This document shows, piece by piece, positions 5,943-6,271 of a DNA stretch of 6,271 nt. The position numbers were made by a program, and so were the translations under genes. Every line of letters starts with the position of its first letter. The first letter of the stretch is position 1. The notes under the pieces are model-generated. The model worked only from the letters and a program-made list of their open reading frames with translations, did no database searches and was not told where the DNA came from. Origin of the DNA: JAXHUH01 sp034211175 (GTDB taxonomy: Bacteria > Actinomycetota > Acidimicrobiia > Acidimicrobiales > CAIXPF01); the NCBI GenBank assembly GCA_034211175.1, contig JAXHUH010000283.1, forward strand, positions 1 to 6,271, given 5' to 3'.

Positions 5943-5948
5943 AAGGAG
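5943..5948 (+). promoter_or_regulatory. Ribosome binding site choosing ATG 5955
   Basis: AAGGAG ends 6 nt before ATG 5955. Two other in-frame ATGs exist: 5949 abuts the site and 5961 is 12 nt away. The middle one has the best spacing. Confidence 0.75.
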
Positions 5949-5954
5949 ATGCCC

Positions 5955-6236
5955 ATGCCGATGACCGAGCGCCCCGCACCCCCGATCCTCGAGATCCTCG
6001 GCGACCTGCGCGCCGAGGTCGCCGGATCGGTCAGCCTCTCGCAGGTCCGCGCCGTCGACATGATGCTCGATCTGTACAACGTCGCGGACAAGCCGGTGGT
6101 GCGGACGGTCATCGGTGAGCACATCGACCGGTGGTCCGCCCGCGGCGTGATCACCGAGGCCGAGCTGAGCGACGGTCTCCAGTCGGTCCACGACGCCGAG
6201 GTCGTCGAGTCGTCCCTCGGGGCGCTCACCCTCTGA
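5955..6236 (+). CDS. Unrecognised 93-aa helical protein
   Basis: I do not recognise this family. The frame is open further upstream (from 5880), but the strong AAGGAG supports ATG 5955, and upstream residues are Pro/Gly/Arg-rich like noncoding sequence. The protein is small and soluble, with no signal peptide or membrane segment and no cysteine. It reads as several helices: about 9-23 (PPILEILGDLRAEVA), 27-41 (SLSQVRAVDMMLDLY), 46-61 (KPVVRTVIGEHIDRWS) and 67-90 (TEAELSDGLQSVHDAEVVES and on). The turn RGVIT (63-67) separates the last two. A compact helical bundle such as a regulatory or adaptor protein is imaginable, but this is speculation. Codon use is normal for the window. It stands alone after a 360-bp intergenic region with elaborate repeats, which hints at dedicated regulation. 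Confidence 0.75.
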   Translation: MPMTERPAPPILEILGDLRAEVAGSVSLSQVRAVDMMLDLYNVADKPVVRTVIGEHIDRWSARGVITEAELSDGLQSVHDAEVVESSLGALTL

Positions 6237-6255
6237 CCGGCCGACGTGCGGCCCG

Positions 6256-6271
6256 CGGGGGGGGGCCCCCG
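6256..6271 (+). terminator. Terminator-like hairpin at the window end
   Basis: C-GGGGG (6256-6261) can pair with CCCCC-G (6266-6271) around a GGGG loop, 19 bp after the stop of the 93-aa gene. The arms run to the last base, so any downstream tract is unseen. A G9C5 run at a sequence end may also be a length error. Confidence 0.35.

Larger units (their letters stand above)
5595..5954. other. 360-bp divergent intergenic region between pncA and the 93-aa gene
   Basis: I see no convincing gene in it on either strand; the open frames here lack ribosome binding sites and normal codon use. It holds a weak pncA promoter candidate (5631-5658), an AT-richer patch near 5764-5800 that may contain the promoter for the rightward gene although no clear -10/-35 pair is visible, and a cluster of direct and inverted repeats (5791-5887). 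A 10-bp direct repeat, CCGGGTCCGG, occurs at 5830-5839 and 5921-5930. Confidence 0.6.

Noticed and set aside
5501..6229. 242-aa minus-strand ORF through the intergenic region and the 93-aa gene
   Set aside because: It overlaps the pncA start and is antisense to a gene with a strong ribosome binding site; composition is shadow-like.

Overview
The window is very GC-rich, with codons ending almost always in G or C. It has GTG starts alongside ATG, Thr/Pro-rich linkers behind lipoprotein signals, and hairpins without U-tracts. This fits a high-GC Actinomycetota chromosome. An acidimicrobial-type (Ilumatobacter/Iamia-like) origin is a guess from style, not a demonstrated assignment. I see no rRNA, tRNA, CRISPR array, insertion sequence or phage gene.

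Layout. Bases 1-393 are the 3' part of a secreted DUF4399-type protein cut by the window edge, followed by a strong hairpin (435-472). Next comes a weak small ORF (472-705), then a good sigma70-like promoter (746-773) flanked by an inverted repeat. It probably drives a PQQ-dependent sugar-dehydrogenase-family lipoprotein (907-2193) through a ~125-nt leader with a stable hairpin. A palindromic intergenic element (2227-2258) precedes a multidomain c-di-GMP protein, PAS-PAS-GGDEF-degenerate EAL (2309-4556). Its reading frame is broken near 4353-4355. If the frame is followed without correction, the ORF runs on to 4975 and swallows a separate small single-pass membrane protein (4682-4975). Converging on that is a minus-strand nicotinamidase (pncA, 4989-5594). 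A 360-bp divergent intergenic region with tandem imperfect repeats and a large inverted repeat separates pncA from a 93-aa unrecognised helical protein (5955-6236). The window ends in a G9C5 run that forms a terminator-like hairpin.

How the genes relate. The genes look like mostly independent units: envelope/secreted proteins at the left, c-di-GMP signalling in the middle, NAD salvage (nicotinamide to nicotinate) at the right. The most notable biology is the c-di-GMP protein. Its GGDEF half keeps the catalytic and inhibitory-site residues, while its EAL half has lost nearly every catalytic and metal-binding residue. The predicted activity is therefore synthesis of c-di-GMP, not breakdown. I do not see a clearly new multi-gene system here. 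The best leads are the frameshift, the pseudo-EAL domain, and the repeated dyad elements upstream of the 93-aa gene.
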